DNA of 64,000 nt from Streptomyces albipurpureus (GTDB lineage Bacteria; Actinomycetota; Actinomycetes; Streptomycetales; Streptomycetaceae): positions 92,190-156,189 of the forward strand of contig NZ_JAMQAW010000052.1 in NCBI RefSeq assembly GCF_023701525.1. Reading direction: 5' to 3'. Positions 43,289 through 52,207 of the stretch are shown here, in pieces. Made by a program: the position numbers and the translations under genes. Under the pieces are notes generated by a model. The model worked only from the letters and a program-made list of their open reading frames with translations, was not told the origin of the DNA and ran no database searches. The first letter of the stretch is position 1; each line of letters starts with the position of its first letter.

Positions 43289-46200
43289 TCAGCGCAGCCG
43301 CTGGCCGATGACCTTGGAGACACCGTCGCCCTGCATGGAGACCCCGTACAGCGCGTCGGCGACTTCCATCGTCCGCTTCTGGTGAGTGATCACAATCAGC
43401 TGTGAGGACTCCTGGAGCTCCTGCATGATCCGGATGAGCCGCTGGAGATTGGTGTCGTCGAGCGCCGCCTCAACCTCGTCCATCACATAGAACGGACTCG
43501 GACGGGCCTTGAAGATGGACACCAGCAGCGCCACGGCGGTCAGTGAACGCTCTCCGCCGGAGAGCAGGGAGAGCCGCTTGACCTTCTTCCCCGGTGGCCT
43601 TGCCTCCACATCCACGCCCGTGGTGAGCATGTTGTCGGGATCGGTGAGGATCAGTCTGCCCTCGCCACCGGGGAAGAGCCGTGAGAAGACCCCTTCGAAC
43701 TCCCGGGCGGTGTCCCGATACGCCTCGGTGAAGACCTGCTCCACCCGCTCGTCCACCTCCTTCACCACCTGGAGGAGGTCGGTCCTGGTCTTCTTCAGGT
43801 CTTCGAGTTGCTCGGAGAGGAACTGATGGCGCTCCTCCAACGCCGTGAACTCCTCCAACGCCAGCGGGTTCACCTTCCCCAACTGCTGGTACGCCCGTTC
43901 AGCCGACTTCAGGCGCTTCTCCTGCTCACCCCGGACAAAAGGCCTCGGCTGATGGCGCGGATGCTCCGGGTCATCGGGCAACTCCTCCCCCTCGGCGGGC
44001 AGCGAGGGCGGTACGAGCTGATCGGGCCCGTACTCCGCGACCAGCCCGGCGGGCTCCACCCCCAGCTCCTCCAGTGCCCTCGTCTCCAGCTGCTCGATCC
44101 GCAGCCGCTTCTCGGCACCGAGGACCTCTCCCCGATGGACCGAATCGGTGAGCTTGTCCAGTTCGCCCTTGAGCTCGCGCCCGAGCGCACGGGCGGCCGT
44201 CAGCTCACCCTCACGGGTCACCTTGGCCGTCTCCGCCGAAGCCCGCTCGGTCTCGGCCCGCACCAGGGAGACCTCGGCATGGGCGAGAAGTTGACGGGCA
44301 CCCGCGGCGACCGCCGCAGCGACGGCGGCCTCATGGCGCAGCCTGGCGCGCCGCTGCTCGGCGCGCGCCCGTGCCTCACGTTCAGCGCGCGCGGCCCGGT
44401 CGAGGGCTTCGGCACGACCGCCGAGGCCCTTGACCCGCTCCTCATGGGTACGGACCTGGAGACGGGCCTCCATCTCGGTCTGCCGGGCGTTGGCGCCATC
44501 GGCGGCGAGTCGGTCCCGCAGCTGGGTATCCGGTTCCGCCGCCCCCTCCCCCAAGGGAGCGCTCTCCTCCGCGACCAGCAGTCGCTCGGCCAGCTCCTCG
44601 GCCTCACCACGGGAGCGCTCCAGCGCCTCCTGGGCCCTGGCGACGGCGGCGACGGCCCGTTCGGCCTCGCCCGCGGCGGCACGTGCCTGCCCGGCGAGCG
44701 TGCCCAGCCGGCCGGAGACGGCGGACTTCTCCCGGTCGGCCGCCCTTCTGCGCTCCCCCAACTCCTCGACCCGATCCGCGCACTCGCCCCGGCGTTCGAC
44801 GGTCCCTTGCTGGGCGGCGGTCAACTCCTCGCACCGCAGGGCCAACTCCCGCAGCTCGGCATCGGCCTCGTCGACGGACGCCTGTACCTCCAGCAGGCTC
44901 GGCGCGCCCGCGGAACCGCCCTGGGCGAAGTGGGCGCCCAGTACATCGCCCTCGGCGGTGACGGCGGTGAGGTCGGGTCGGGCCCGAACGAGGTCTTCGG
45001 CATCCGCCAGGGTCTCGACGATGACGAAGCCCCGCAACAGCCGGCGCACCGCGGGCATCAGCTCTTCGGGCCCACGCACCAGATCGAGGGCGTGGGTGAG
45101 CCGCCGGGGGTGTCGGGCCCCGTTCCCAGGGGAGCCGTCGTCGCCGGAGCCCCTCTGGGACAGGGGCCCGTCGGGGGGTACGGAGCCGGGCGCGCGACCG
45201 TCATCGGCCGCGAGTTGCCCGGGGCGGTCAATCGACCGCCCGGCTCCGGCATCGCGCCGGAAGACGGTCGCTGACGCAAAACCTCCGGACGGGGTGCCCG
45301 GGGCGCCCGCCCCAGGGGATCGCTCGGGCTCGGGGGCACCACCCAGCAGAAGGGCGGCCCGTCCGGCGTCCGTCTTGCGGAGCAGACGCAGCGCCTCGGC
45401 CGCCACGGTCGGGGTGTTGACCGCCAGCGCGTCAGCGGCCACGCCCAGAGCGGCGGCGACTGCGATCTCATGCCCCACAGCCACGGTGAGCAGTTCGGAT
45501 GCGGGCCCCAGCAAGCCGCCCAACTGGTCTTTCGCCATCAGCAGCGCACCGGTGCCGTCCTTGCGCCGCAACCCGAGGGCCAGGGCCTCCCGACGCGCGG
45601 TTACCGCGGCGTGCTCCCGTTCGACGGCGGTGAGCTCCTCGCGCGCGGCGCTCAGCGCCCCTTCGGCTGCCGCCAGTGCCCTTCTGGCGCCGTCATACCG
45701 CTCGCCCAGTTCCCCATCCCCCGCGTCCAGGACGTCGACCTCTGCCTTGAGCTGCTCGTACTGCTCCTGTGCGGTGGCCGCCCGCTCCCGCGCCTCATCA
45801 CATGTCAGGGTGAGCCGGTCGATCTCGGATTGGGCCGATGCGGCCTTGCTACGGGCCGCGTTGACCTGTCCGCTCAACCGGGCGAGGCCTTCGCGGTGGT
45901 CGGCGATGGCACGGGCGGCGTCCTTGAGGCGGCGTTCCTCAGCGGCGAGTTCGCGCTCCAGTTCGGCCCGGTGGGCGATGGTGTCCTCCAGGGCGTACTC
46001 GGCCGCTTCCAGCGCGGCCGTCAGTTCCGCCTCCTGCTCACGGATCCTGGCCGCCTCGCGTTCCATGTCCTCGGGATCGCGACCGCGCCGCTCGTCCGCT
46101 GGCTGCGCGGTGGCGCTCTTGACCCGGGCATCGGCGAGGGAGACGGTGCCGCGGACCCGTTCGGCCAGCTGGGAGAGCTCGTACCAACTCTGCTGAGCCC

Positions 46201-47053
46201 GCTGAAGTCGCGGAGCGAGCCGTCTGACCTCATCCTCCAGATCGGCCTCGCGCGTCAGCGCGACCTTCAACTCGGCCTCGGCGCTGTCCTTGCGCCCCTT
46301 GAGCGCCGCCTCATCCGCGATCTCGGACTTCAGGGCCTCCCGGAGCCGTACGAGATCGTCCGCGAGCAGCCGAAGCCGGGCATCGCGCAGATCGGCCTGG
46401 ATGACCGCGGCCCGTCGAGCGACCGCCGCCTGCCGGCCCAGCGGTTTGAGTTGACGGCGCAGCTCATCGGTGAGGTCCTGCACCCGAGCGAGGTTGGCCC
46501 GCATGGCGTCCAACTTCCGCAGCGCCTTCTCCTTGCGCTTGCGGTGCTTGAGGACGCCCGCGGCCTCTTCGATAAAGGCCCGCCGTCCCATGGGGTCGGC
46601 ATGGAGTACGGAGTCGAGCTGCCCCTGCCCGACGATGACGTGCATCTCCCGACCGATGCCTGAATCGGAAAGCAGTTCCTGAATGTCGAGAAGGCGGCAG
46701 GTGTCGCCATTGATCTGGTACTCGCTACCGCCATTGCGGAACATAATCCGCGTAATGGTGACTTCCGCGTAGTCAATGGGGAGCGCACCATCGGAATTGT
46801 CGATCGTGAGCGAGACCTCTGCGCGGCCAAGCGGCGGCCGGCCGGTCGTGCCGGCGAAGATGACGTCCTCCATCTTGCCGCCGCGTAGCGATTTGGCCCC
46901 TTGCTCACCCATTACCCAGGAAAGGGCGTCCACCACATTGGACTTGCCCGAACCGTTCGGCCCCACGACGCAGGTGATACCCGGCTCGAACCGCAGGGTG
47001 GTCGCGGAGGCGAAGGATTTGAACCCGCGCAGGGTCATGGCCTTGAGGTGCAC
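43289..47053 (-). CDS. smc: Chromosome segregation ATPase SMC
   Basis: SMC organises and compacts the chromosome with ScpA/ScpB and aids segregation into spores. The 1254-residue protein has Walker A GPNGSGKSNVVDAL (about residue 31). Two long coiled coils follow, separated by a hinge (about 510-680), then the ABC signature LLSGGERSLTAVALL and Walker B FYVMDEVEAALDD. The hinge contains an unusual Pro/Gly/Ser/Arg-rich insertion (about residues 575-650), making the chain longer than the roughly 1186 residues of S. coelicolor SMC. GTG 47053 encodes MHLKAMTLRGFKSFA, the conserved start. Confidence 0.96.
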   Translation of the reverse strand: MHLKAMTLRGFKSFASATTLRFEPGITCVVGPNGSGKSNVVDALSWVMGEQGAKSLRGGKMEDVIFAGTTGRPPLGRAEVSLTIDNSDGALPIDYAEVTITRIMFRNGGSEYQINGDTCRLLDIQELLSDSGIGREMHVIVGQGQLDSVLHADPMGRRAFIEEAAGVLKHRKRKEKALRKLDAMRANLARVQDLTDELRRQLKPLGRQAAVARRAAVIQADLRDARLRLLADDLVRLREALKSEIADEAALKGRKDSAEAELKVALTREADLEDEVRRLAPRLQRAQQSWYELSQLAERVRGTVSLADARVKSATAQPADERRGRDPEDMEREAARIREQEAELTAALEAAEYALEDTIAHRAELERELAAEERRLKDAARAIADHREGLARLSGQVNAARSKAASAQSEIDRLTLTCDEARERAATAQEQYEQLKAEVDVLDAGDGELGERYDGARRALAAAEGALSAAREELTAVEREHAAVTARREALALGLRRKDGTGALLMAKDQLGGLLGPASELLTVAVGHEIAVAAALGVAADALAVNTPTVAAEALRLLRKTDAGRAALLLGGAPEPERSPGAGAPGTPSGGFASATVFRRDAGAGRSIDRPGQLAADDGRAPGSVPPDGPLSQRGSGDDGSPGNGARHPRRLTHALDLVRGPEELMPAVRRLLRGFVIVETLADAEDLVRARPDLTAVTAEGDVLGAHFAQGGSAGAPSLLEVQASVDEADAELRELALRCEELTAAQQGTVERRGECADRVEELGERRRAADREKSAVSGRLGTLAGQARAAAGEAERAVAAVARAQEALERSRGEAEELAERLLVAEESAPLGEGAAEPDTQLRDRLAADGANARQTEMEARLQVRTHEERVKGLGGRAEALDRAARAEREARARAEQRRARLRHEAAVAAAVAAGARQLLAHAEVSLVRAETERASAETAKVTREGELTAARALGRELKGELDKLTDSVHRGEVLGAEKRLRIEQLETRALEELGVEPAGLVAEYGPDQLVPPSLPAEGEELPDDPEHPRHQPRPFVRGEQEKRLKSAERAYQQLGKVNPLALEEFTALEERHQFLSEQLEDLKKTRTDLLQVVKEVDERVEQVFTEAYRDTAREFEGVFSRLFPGGEGRLILTDPDNMLTTGVDVEARPPGKKVKRLSLLSGGERSLTAVALLVSIFKARPSPFYVMDEVEAALDDTNLQRLIRIMQELQESSQLIVITHQKRTMEVADALYGVSMQGDGVSKVIGQRLR

Positions 47054-47212
47054 GCATCCGGACTCTACCTTTCGTTTCGTCCGGAGGGTCGGGAAGATAC
47101 CCTCCCCGGCCTGTCATCGCCCGCCCAGTTCGGTTTCACCGCCGAACGCGAAGGGCACATCTGACGGTAAGAGACGGCGCTATGGCTTGGGGACGGCTTG
47201 GGGGAAAGAAAG

Positions 47213-47234
47213 AAGGGACGCCGAAGCGTCCCTT
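47213..47234 (-). terminator. Intrinsic terminator of the small coiled-coil gene
   Basis: AAGGGACGC (47213-47221) and GCGTCCCTT (47226-47234) form a perfect 9-bp stem with a CGAA/TTCG tetraloop. On the minus strand TTCTTTCTTTCCCC follows. It lies 39 nt past the stop of the small gene. Confidence 0.88.
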
Positions 47235-47272
47235 GCACATCTTGGGCGATGATTCTCCAGCGGAGCGCCGGC

Positions 47273-47491
47273 TCAGGTGAGCGCTGGCTCCGCTTGGGGT
47301 ACGTCGATGTCGATGCCGTCAAGCAGCGACTCTCCGGGGTGGTGAGCAACGGCAGCACTGAGCGCGTCGTTTTCCGACTGAATCCGTACAAGCTCGGATT
47401 CCAGGTCTTGAACACGCTGCTGAAGCCGTCGCATCTCGGAGAGAAGTCGCGGGTCAGAACCGCCGACGTAACCGAGAAGCGCCTTTGCCAT
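47273..47491 (-). CDS. Small conserved coiled-coil protein
   Basis: This 72-residue protein has no recognised family name. It begins MAKALLGYVGGSDPRLLSEM. Residues about 18-48 form a likely coiled coil (RRLQQRVQDLESELVRIQSE). The rest is acidic. It is real rather than a shadow: GGAGGA lies 9 nt before the ATG, codon usage is normal, and a strong terminator follows the stop. It is located upstream of smc on the same strand. A structural or scaffold role is possible but unproven. Confidence 0.85.
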   Translation of the reverse strand: MAKALLGYVGGSDPRLLSEMRRLQQRVQDLESELVRIQSENDALSAAVAHHPGESLLDGIDIDVPQAEPALT

Positions 47492-47881
47492 GATGGATGG
47501 TCCTCCACACTGAGTGACCGACCGATGCGGTGTGGGTCGTGAGGGAATCGCACCCGCGGTGCTCGACAGTGCCTTCTGGTGCTGATCTCGCTGTGTTTCT
47601 TACTGCCAAACAGCTAAGGTGCGCGGGGCTTCCAGAGTCTCACCAAAAAGTTTGACGGTCAACACGATCACACCCCGTGCAGTGGGCGGACCCGGGGACG
47701 CGGGGCTGGGAAACAGCCGTCGCAGCGTCCTCTCCGGGGCCCTGGGGGCGTAGAGATCCTTCTTACCCGGGCAGCCTGGCACGAGCCGCTCCATAAGGCA
47801 ACCACCAGCCTGTTTCTCTCACAAACCGACATTCGCGCAGGGGCCACGGGCGCGCTGCGACCCCTCCTGGGGAGCCAGGGG
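47492..47881. other. Spacer upstream of the small coiled-coil gene
   Basis: These 390 bp hold no recognisable gene. On the minus strand TTGACC (around 47657) followed by an A+T-richer tract (CAAACTTTTTGG) may be part of a promoter, but the -10 is poor. The rest is ordinary G+C-rich sequence. Confidence 0.45.
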
Positions 47882-48163
47882 TCAGCGGATCGCGAAGCTT
47901 TCATAGCCACCGCGGGGCGTGTCCCATATCTCAGTCACACCGTCAACGCGGCCGGGTGTGTCGTCCGAGCGGAGCCACTCCAGCAGGCGGTGGCAATTCT
48001 CACGTGGCCCTTCCGCCACGATCTGCACCCTCCCGTCGTCGAGATTGAGGGCGAAACCGGTGAGCCCGCCAATTTCCAGAGCGTTTGCCCTGGTGAACCA
48101 GCGAAAGCCCACTCCCTGTACTCGACCGCGTACCCAAGCGGTGAGTCGCGCATCATCAATCAT
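47882..48163 (-). CDS. acyP: Acylphosphatase
   Basis: This small enzyme hydrolyses acyl phosphates. The 93-residue chain has the catalytic signature WVRGRVQGVGFRWFTRANAL (Arg and substrate-binding loop) and later GFALNLDDGRVQIVAEG with the catalytic Asn. ATG 48163 gives the family length; a GTG at 48199 would add 12 non-conserved residues. It is divergent from the CAP-domain gene, with a palindrome between them. Confidence 0.93.
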   Translation of the reverse strand: MIDDARLTAWVRGRVQGVGFRWFTRANALEIGGLTGFALNLDDGRVQIVAEGPRENCHRLLEWLRSDDTPGRVDGVTEIWDTPRGGYESFAIR

Positions 48164-48240
48164 GACTGCACGGTAATCGCTGAATTGCTCATGAAGCACT
48201 TCTCATCCGCCTCTCATGCCGTACAGTCCGGTCGCAATGG

Positions 48241-48262
48241 CGCTCACCCGTTTGGGTGAGCG
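48241..48262. promoter_or_regulatory. Palindrome between acyP and CAP gene
   Basis: CGCTCACCC (48241-48249) and GGGTGAGCG (48254-48262) are perfect 9-bp arms around GTTT. It could be an operator or a leader hairpin of the CAP gene; no known operator consensus matches. Confidence 0.4.
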
Positions 48263-48350
48263 ACACCGCTGTCCAGCCGTATCCGTACCGGTTATTGGGC
48301 AGGGTTTCCCACCCGTCGAACTAGTCGCGCAACGAGGAAGGCACCGCAGA

Positions 48351-49187
48351 ATGGGACGCCATCGACGCTCTGCCAACGCACGTACGGGCAGACCCGTACG
48401 GACTGGGCTGCTCGGCGCCTCCGCTGCCATGGCGGTAGGAGCGGCGGCCATGGCTTCTGGCCTGCTGCCGGGCGGTGACGTCTTCACCGTGGGCGACCGC
48501 AACCCCGGCGGCCAGGTACGCGCCGACGCCTCCCCCGAGTGGCAGCCCCAAGGCGACTCGGCGGCGGGGGCCAAGCCCGCGCAGAGCGCGTCGAAGGCAC
48601 CGTCCGCCACCGTGCGGCCTCCGTCACCGAGCCGCTCGTCGAAGGCTCCGCAGAAGCCTTCGACCAGGCCGACCGAGCAGACCAAGGCTCCGGAGGCGAC
48701 GAAGGAGAAGCCCCAGACCAAGAAGCCGACGCGGCCATCGGAACGAGCGTCCGATCGCTCGGCGACCCGCCCCGCTCCGACGCCGCCCACCACTCCTTCG
48801 TCATCGACGGAAGAAGCAGCCGAGGCAGAGGTCTTGGCTCTGGTGAACGAGGAGCGGGCCAAGGTGGGCTGTCAGCCGCTGCGCTTCGACGCGGCGTTGG
48901 CGAAGCTCGCGGGTGACTTCAGTACCGACATGGCCCAGCGCGGGTTCTTCGACCACACCGACCCCGAGGGCGATACGCCGTGGGACCGGGCCGAGCAATC
49001 GGGTGTGCCGAAACTCGGCGGCGAGAACATCGCGCGTGGCCAGGCGGACGCCGGAGCCGTGATGAACTCCTGGATGGGCAGCGACGGCCACCGCGCGAAC
49101 ATCCTGAACTGCGACTACACCCGGTTGGGCGTCGGTGTCCATATGGGCAACGGCGGTCCGTGGTGGACCCAGAACTTCGGCTTCTGA
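48351..49187 (+). CDS. Secreted CAP/SCP (PR-1-like) domain protein
   Basis: This exported protein of 278 residues begins with a basic signal peptide (RRSANARTGRPVRTGLLGAS then a hydrophobic stretch to about residue 40). A long disordered Lys/Pro/Ser/Thr linker (about 55-150) leads to a C-terminal CAP domain (about 155-278). CAP hallmarks are VLALVNEERAKVGCQPLRFD, then FFDHTDPEGDTPWDRA, GGENIARGQ, WMGSDGHRANILNCDYTRLG and WTQNFGF at the very end. His and Glu residues of the CAP cavity are present. ATG 48351 has GAGGAAGG upstream. Function unknown; bacterial CAP proteins are often cell-wall associated. Confidence 0.92.
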   Translation: MGRHRRSANARTGRPVRTGLLGASAAMAVGAAAMASGLLPGGDVFTVGDRNPGGQVRADASPEWQPQGDSAAGAKPAQSASKAPSATVRPPSPSRSSKAPQKPSTRPTEQTKAPEATKEKPQTKKPTRPSERASDRSATRPAPTPPTTPSSSTEEAAEAEVLALVNEERAKVGCQPLRFDAALAKLAGDFSTDMAQRGFFDHTDPEGDTPWDRAEQSGVPKLGGENIARGQADAGAVMNSWMGSDGHRANILNCDYTRLGVGVHMGNGGPWWTQNFGF

Positions 49188-49295
49188 GGTCAAGTCCGCC
49201 CCTTATCCGCCGTTTGTACCGTATGACCAACCGCGCTGGCCAGGCGCCCACCGCGCTCTCGATCCACGCTGTCCCGCTTCACCGGCGGGAGGCGA

Positions 49296-50165
49296 TCAGG
49301 CTCCGGAGCGCGTGGGCCTGGGCGGGCGCTGGCAGCGCGGGCAGAAGTAGCTGGAGCGATTCATCCAGGGACGGCGACGCATCAGGGTGCCACAGCGCCG
49401 GCACGGTAGGTCCTCACGGCCATAGGCGTCGAGCGACCGATCAAAATAGCCTGATTCGCCGTTCACATTCACATAGAGGCTGTCAAAGCTGGTGCCGCCG
49501 ACGGCCAGGGCTGCGTTCATCACATCCCGTACATGTCCCAGCAGTTCGGCTGAGCGGGCCCGGCTGATGCCCGCCGTCGGGCGCTCGTAGTGCAGCCTCG
49601 CCCGCCACAGCGCCTCATCGGCATAGATATTGCCAACCCCGCTGATCAGCGACTGGTCCAACAGCGCGCGCTTCACCGTGGTGCGCCGCAGTTTGAGCGC
49701 GGCCAGGAAGGCGTCGTCGTCGAATGCCGGATCGAGGGGGTCACGGGCGATGTGCGCGATGACGTCCGGCAGCCCGTCGAAGGTGTTGTCATGCAGCGAG
49801 AGGCCGCCGAAGGTGCGCTGATCGACAAAGCGCAGCTCGGTGCCGAGGGTGTCGGCGAAGCGCATCCGAATCCGCAGGTGCTTCTCATCCAGCGCGTCCT
49901 CCGGCTGGACCAGCAGCTGTCCGCTCATGCCGAGATGTCCCAGCACGGAGGAGTCGGTGTCCGCGAGCGGCAGCCAGAGGTACTTTCCGCGCCGCCTGGC
50001 GATGCCCACGCTCTGCCCCTTGAGCTGAGCGGCGAAGTCGTCGGCCCCTGCGAGATGGCGGCGGACCGCCCTCGGATGGAGGACGCTCACCTCGGCGATC
50101 GTGCGCCCGCTGACCCAGCGCTGGAGTCCGCGGCGTACGACTTCTACCTCGGGCAGCTCGGGCAC
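49296..50165 (-). CDS. mutM: Formamidopyrimidine-DNA glycosylase (Fpg/MutM)
   Basis: This base excision repair enzyme removes 8-oxoguanine and formamidopyrimidines. The 289-residue protein begins MPELPEVEVVRRGL, where Pro2 and Glu3 are catalytic after initiator removal. It contains LLDQSLISGVGNIYADEALW (helix-two-turn-helix) and ends with a zinc finger CRRCGTLMRR...YFCPRCQ. GTG 50165 behind GAAGGAG is required for the Pro2 terminus. It lies downstream of rnc on the same strand, the common actinomycete order. Confidence 0.97.
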   Translation of the reverse strand: MPELPEVEVVRRGLQRWVSGRTIAEVSVLHPRAVRRHLAGADDFAAQLKGQSVGIARRRGKYLWLPLADTDSSVLGHLGMSGQLLVQPEDALDEKHLRIRMRFADTLGTELRFVDQRTFGGLSLHDNTFDGLPDVIAHIARDPLDPAFDDDAFLAALKLRRTTVKRALLDQSLISGVGNIYADEALWRARLHYERPTAGISRARSAELLGHVRDVMNAALAVGGTSFDSLYVNVNGESGYFDRSLDAYGREDLPCRRCGTLMRRRPWMNRSSYFCPRCQRPPRPTRSGA

Positions 50166-50254
50166 GGGGCTCCTTCGGGAAATGCTCACGACCACTCGGG
50201 ACGCTCACGGCTGTCGTGCGCAGCGTACCGCTCAATGCCTGGTGGAAGACGCCG

Positions 50255-50288
50255 AGGACCCCTCGCTCCCTAGGGTGCGAGGGGTCCT
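50255..50288 (-). terminator. Hairpin after rnc
   Basis: AGGACCCCTCGC (50255-50266) and GCGAGGGGTCCT (50277-50288) form a perfect 12-bp stem with a 10-nt loop, 20 nt past the rnc stop on the minus strand. No T tract follows. Likely terminates or stabilises the rpmF-rnc transcript. Confidence 0.7.
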
Positions 50289-50308
50289 GGGGACCGGTGT
50301 CGCGACGG

Positions 50309-51199
50309 TTAGGTCGTCGCCCGGTCAGCATCCGATGAGGATGCGGAATCAACAGACCCAGAGGCCCCGGAGGACCCAGCGGGTGTGCTGTCGGCAGGCT
50401 CGTCCACGGGGGTTTCGGCGCCTTCGCTGACTTCGGTACCGCCGGTCTTGAGATCGGCGGCACGCTCATCAGCCGCGGCGCGGATACCCCGCCACGCGGA
50501 CTCCGCTGCCTGTTGCTCCGCTTCCTTCTTGCTGCGGCCAGTGCCGGTGCCGTACGAGACACCACCGACGCGGGCGGCAGCAGTGAAGGTCTTCTCGTGG
50601 TCCGGACCCGTCTCCGAGACGAGGTACTCCGGGACCCCGAGGCCCTCGGCCGCGGTCAGTTCCTGGAGACTGGTCTTCCAGTCCAGGCCAGCACCGAGGT
50701 TCGAGGACTTCTCGATCAGTGGGTCGAAGAGTCGGTGTACCAACTCCGACGCTGCTTCGAGCCCCTGGTCGAGATAGACCGCACCGATCACCGCTTCTAG
50801 GGTGTCGGCGAGGATAGACGCCTTGTCCCGGCCACCTGTGCCCTCTTCGCCCCGGCCGAGCCGGATGAACGCGCCGAGTTCCAGGCCGCGACCGACCTCC
50901 GCCAACGCACGTGAGTTCACCACCGCGGCCCGCAGCTTGGCCAGCTGGCCTTCCGGGAGATCGGGGTGGATGCGATAGAGGGTGTCGGTGACCACTAGCC
51001 CAAGCACCGAATCGCCGAGGAACTCCAGCCGCTCATTGGTGGGCAGGCCGCCGTTCTCGTACGCATACGAACGGTGGGTCAGTGCACGCACTAGAAGGGC
51101 GGACTCCAGCTGATAGCCGAGCCGCCCTTCCAGAAGCGTGTGGGACGAGGCTGTGTTGAAGGTGTCTGCCTGCTTCTTGGCATTGGACAGCTCAGACAT
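50309..51199 (-). CDS. rnc: Ribonuclease III
   Basis: This double-strand RNA endonuclease processes rRNA and mRNAs; in S. coelicolor the orthologue (AbsB) is needed for antibiotic production. The 296-residue protein has the signature NERLEFLGDSVLGLVVTDTL, DTLEAVIGAVYLDQG, and a C-terminal dsRNA-binding domain (about 165-245). A Ser/Ala/Asp/Thr-rich tail of about 45 residues follows that most RNase III lack. ATG 51199 is chosen from the conserved length and GAGAGG upstream. It follows rpmF by 19 bp. Confidence 0.96.
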   Translation of the reverse strand: MSELSNAKKQADTFNTASSHTLLEGRLGYQLESALLVRALTHRSYAYENGGLPTNERLEFLGDSVLGLVVTDTLYRIHPDLPEGQLAKLRAAVVNSRALAEVGRGLELGAFIRLGRGEEGTGGRDKASILADTLEAVIGAVYLDQGLEAASELVHRLFDPLIEKSSNLGAGLDWKTSLQELTAAEGLGVPEYLVSETGPDHEKTFTAAARVGGVSYGTGTGRSKKEAEQQAAESAWRGIRAAADERAADLKTGGTEVSEGAETPVDEPADSTPAGSSGASGSVDSASSSDADRATT

Positions 51200-51218
51200 C
51201 GGGCCTCTCACCAGCCGC

Positions 51219-51392
51219 TCAGACCGCGAGGACCTGGCGCTTGTTGTAGGTGCCACAGCTGGGGCACGCGATGTGCTGCAGCTTCGGCTCCTGGCAACGC
51301 TCACACGAAACCAGGACGGGGACCGCAGCCTTCCACTGCGACCGGCGGTGGCGCGTGTTGCTGCGCGACATCTTCCGCTTCGGAACAGCCAC
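51219..51392 (-). CDS. rpmF: 50S ribosomal protein L32
   Basis: This 57-residue large-subunit protein reads MAVPKRKMSRSNTRHRRSQW and has a zinc ribbon CERCQEP...CPSCGTY with four cysteines, so it is the zinc-binding (C+) form. GTG 51392 is preceded by AGGAGA. It starts 2 nt after the DUF177 stop and is cotranscribed with it, a near-universal bacterial pairing. Confidence 0.97.
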   Translation of the reverse strand: MAVPKRKMSRSNTRHRRSQWKAAVPVLVSCERCQEPKLQHIACPSCGTYNKRQVLAV

Positions 51393-51394
51393 GG

Positions 51395-52000
51395 CTACTT
51401 CTCCTGCTTCTCGTCGACGCCCGCATCGGCGCCGCCCATGTTGTCCTTCTCGCCGTCCTTGATGGTTTCGGCGAGTCCCTGCAGTGCCGCCCAACGGATG
51501 TCGACGGCGTCATGGTGGTGGTCCGGTTCGTCATCGAGCCTGATCCCGCACTGAACGCACAGACCGGCACAATCCTCACGGCACACCGGCTGCATCGGCA
51601 GTGCGAGCACCACCGCATCGCGCAGCACGGGTTCAAGGTCGAACAATCCGTCCTTGAGGTAGAGGACATCCTCGCCCTCGGCGTCGTCGCCCGGCTCCAC
51701 GGCACGGCCATGGCTCCGGTCATCGGCGTCGGGGTACGTGAACATCTCCTGGAAGTCCGCAGCGACATCGAGGCGCAGCGGCTCCAGACACCTTACGCAC
51801 TCCCCCTCAGCCGATGCACGGCCGGTGCCTGTGACCAGCACACCGTCCATGACGGACTCAAGACGGAGGTCAAGCTCCACGGATGTGCCTTCCGGCACTC
51901 CGATGACTCCCTCCACGCCGAGGTGCTTCGGCGCGGGGATCGAGCGGGACACCCGCTGGAGCGCGCCGGGACGCCGACCCAGCTCGTGCGTATCGAACAC
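51395..52000 (-). CDS. DUF177 (YceD) family protein, 23S rRNA accumulation protein-like
   Basis: YceD-family proteins are needed for 23S rRNA accumulation in E. coli and plants. The chain has the family core GECVRCLEPLRLDV and the C-terminal cysteine set VCREDCAGLCVQCGIRL, and ends with an acidic tail. The start is uncertain. GTG 52000 (MFDTHELGRRPGALQRV) is the first orthodox codon near the conserved region, but the frame just upstream reads LNARLDHRNPLVFDTHELG, which looks conserved. Its first codon is CTG at 52033, with AGGAAG 4 nt upstream. The gene may therefore start at CTG. Confidence 0.85.
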   Translation of the reverse strand: MFDTHELGRRPGALQRVSRSIPAPKHLGVEGVIGVPEGTSVELDLRLESVMDGVLVTGTGRASAEGECVRCLEPLRLDVAADFQEMFTYPDADDRSHGRAVEPGDDAEGEDVLYLKDGLFDLEPVLRDAVVLALPMQPVCREDCAGLCVQCGIRLDDEPDHHHDAVDIRWAALQGLAETIKDGEKDNMGGADAGVDEKQEK

Positions 52001-52207
52001 GAGAGGGTTGCGGTGGTCGAGGCGGGCGTTCAGGGGTCTTCCTGCTTTCAGATCGTGAGGGAGGAGCTGTCCCGAATTCTCCGGCGAGCCCCTGGGGGCA
52101 CTGAGGGAAGAAGCGGGCAGCCGAGATCGCCAAACCTGTGCGACCGAAGAACCAGGATACTTCACGGGCCGCCTCAGGCCCAATCCGGTGCCGGGGACGG
52201 GCCGGTT

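Noticed and set aside
48216..48350. c-di-AMP (ydaO) riboswitch in front of the secreted CAP protein
   Set aside because: Such riboswitches are common before Streptomyces wall-protein genes, but the conserved core sequences are not visible here; only a short palindrome is present.
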